DNA of 64,000 nucleotides. Source: Kordiimonadales bacterium IMCC3096 (GTDB taxonomy: Bacteria > Pseudomonadota > Alphaproteobacteria > Minwuiales > Minwuiaceae). The notes below the pieces were generated by a model, which was not told where the DNA came from, searched no databases, and saw nothing but the letters and a program-made list of their open reading frames with translations. Both the position numbers and the translations under genes were made by a program. The DNA is taken from assembly GCA_016865035.1 (NCBI GenBank), contig CP018227.1, positions 1,272,001 through 1,336,000 on the forward strand, written 5' to 3'. Shown in pieces: positions 62,969-64,000 of this stretch; the first letter of the stretch is position 1, and each line of letters starts with the position of its first letter.

Positions 62969-64000
62969 TCAGGGCAGTTTCGTCATGTAACTGCCCCTGG
63001 CAGGGATCGGCAGATAGGTGTCGAAGAAGCTGTCCAGCGTTGCCTGCGGATCCAGATCGGCAAAGGCATCCGGATACAGCACCTTCCCGATGTACTGCAG
63101 GTAGGCATGGTCATACAGCGTCCGCGCACCACCATGGTAAAGCGCGTGAACCTGGCCATTCCTGACGGCCTTGAGGTCCTGCCAGCCCGGACGATCCAGA
63201 TACGGCCGCAGCCGCGCATGGGTCGCGTGGGCGTCGATGCCCGGTCCCATGACCACGGCCTGATCCCGACCGATCCAGCCGGACCCGGCAACAAGGATCA
63301 CGTCCGGGTCCTGTGCCAGCACGAATTCGGCGCTCAGCGGGCTCCACTTCGCGACCTGTCCGTCAGCAATGTTACGCCCCCCGGCTAGGTCGATCATGGC
63401 CCCCCACATGTGTCCGGCATAGGTATTGCCAAGCTCGTCCGGTCCCCGGTTGCCAAGCTCCACATAGACTTTCGGCGCGGATGTGGTGACCCCGGCGACA
63501 CGGGCGCGCACATCCGCGACGGCGGCGGCATAGGCATCGGCCAGCGCCTTCGCACGATCATGCTGCCCCAGCACGGCACCCAGCAGCAGGGTGGACGCGA
63601 CATGCCGCTCCACGGTCTGCGCGTTGTAGTCCGCAACGACAACGGGGATGCCTGCATCCTCCAGACGGTTCACCACGTCGCCGAGGGCATTGAACTGCCA
63701 CTCCGCCAGGACAGCGACGTCAGGGCGGGCGGCCAGCGCCTTCTCGACGGAGAAGGTACCCGCATCGACCTCGCCGACATCGATCAGCTGTTCCAGCCGG
63801 GGATCGACGGCGGTATAGGCCTTCCATTGCAGGTTCCGCCAGCCTTCCCAGGCATCGCGGGAGATTGCAGCGACCCGGCCATAGGCATCCGGGCCGCCAA
63901 CGGCATAGAAGTCCTCGAAATAGAACCCGAGCAGGATGCGCTCGGCCCTGACGGGGATCGTCACCTGGCGATCCAGCACATCGGTCACGGTCTTCGTTTC
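62969..64000 (-). CDS. Periplasmic iron-siderophore-type ABC binding protein (5' end beyond the window)
   Basis: The visible 343 codons run off the right edge with the reading frame still open, so the signal peptide is missing. TVTDVLDRQVTIPVRAERI is the normal first strand of FecB/FhuD-like class III binding proteins. LAARPDVAVLAEWQFNALGD, GIPVVVADYN, VYVELGNRGPDELGN and LAQDPDVILVAGSGWIG are the two lobes. It should feed the permease encoded 76 nt downstream. The ligand is not identifiable. Confidence 0.88.
   Translation of the reverse strand, partial: ETKTVTDVLDRQVTIPVRAERILLGFYFEDFYAVGGPDAYGRVAAISRDAWEGWRNLQWKAYTAVDPRLEQLIDVGEVDAGTFSVEKALAARPDVAVLAEWQFNALGDVVNRLEDAGIPVVVADYNAQTVERHVASTLLLGAVLGQHDRAKALADAYAAAVADVRARVAGVTTSAPKVYVELGNRGPDELGNTYAGHMWGAMIDLAGGRNIADGQVAKWSPLSAEFVLAQDPDVILVAGSGWIGRDQAVVMGPGIDAHATHARLRPYLDRPGWQDLKAVRNGQVHALYHGGARTLYDHAYLQYIGKVLYPDAFADLDPQATLDSFFDTYLPIPARGSYMTKLP

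Overview
The window is a GC-rich, densely coded stretch of an alphaproteobacterial chromosome, probably from a Rhodospirillales-like lineage. I cannot name a genus from sequence alone. The lineage call rests on a DivL-type kinase with tyrosine in the H-box, an alphaproteobacterial AddAB pair, an amgK-murU-tsaE block, a gene-transfer-agent type holin and an FNR/FixK half-site palindrome. Nearly all genes have purine-rich Shine-Dalgarno sites, and many neighbours share ATGA or TGATG overlaps, so short tightly coupled operons are the rule.

Layout. 0-3 kb: the end of a PQQ-alcohol-dehydrogenase accessory operon (a partial ABC-type binding protein and a YVTN beta-propeller), divergent from a CYP153-like P450. 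3-17 kb: a UvrD/PcrA helicase, a UMF1-type MFS carrier, two class III aminotransferases, and a four-gene operon (M19-like protein without its HxD metal motif, unknown 567-residue protein, DUF3726-like protein, Ldh2-family dehydrogenase). A universal stress protein behind a perfect FNR box and a GMC oxidoreductase with its small subunit follow. 17-20 kb: a GTA/phage-type endolysin-holin pair, a PAS_5-like protein, an iron-type alcohol dehydrogenase and tRNA-Thr(GGU). 21-25 kb: the phenylacetyl-CoA epoxidase operon paaABCDE with a candidate operator. 25-32 kb: murJ, dgt, a DsbA-fold isomerase, an HPt protein, a TPR protein, ispE and trxA. 32-44.5 kb (minus strand): ahcY, divL, tsaE, amgK, murU, addB, addA. 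44.6-53.7 kb: a luciferase-like oxidoreductase, a methyltransferase, an MBL hydrolase, cbiD-cobK, thiD-glmM, folP, and a small protein with a crotonase. 53.9-64 kb: an orphan terminase next to tRNA-Gly(CCC), a radical SAM protein, apaG, trkH, acs, and an iron-siderophore type ABC importer cut by the right edge.

How parts work together. paaA-E forms one oxygenase with its reductase. addA/addB form one helicase-nuclease. amgK and murU form the peptidoglycan sugar recycling route to UDP-MurNAc, and glmM supplies the same pathway. divL belongs to the CckA-CtrA cell-cycle relay, which in related bacteria also controls gene transfer agents; the endolysin-holin pair and terminase may be what is left of such a system, or of a prophage.

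The least explained items are two families of dispersed palindromic repeats (one inserted between paaA, paaB and paaC with compensated arms), the M19-like/DUF3726/Ldh2 operon, and the ahcY leader, where one loop can pair either locally or with the ribosome-binding site.
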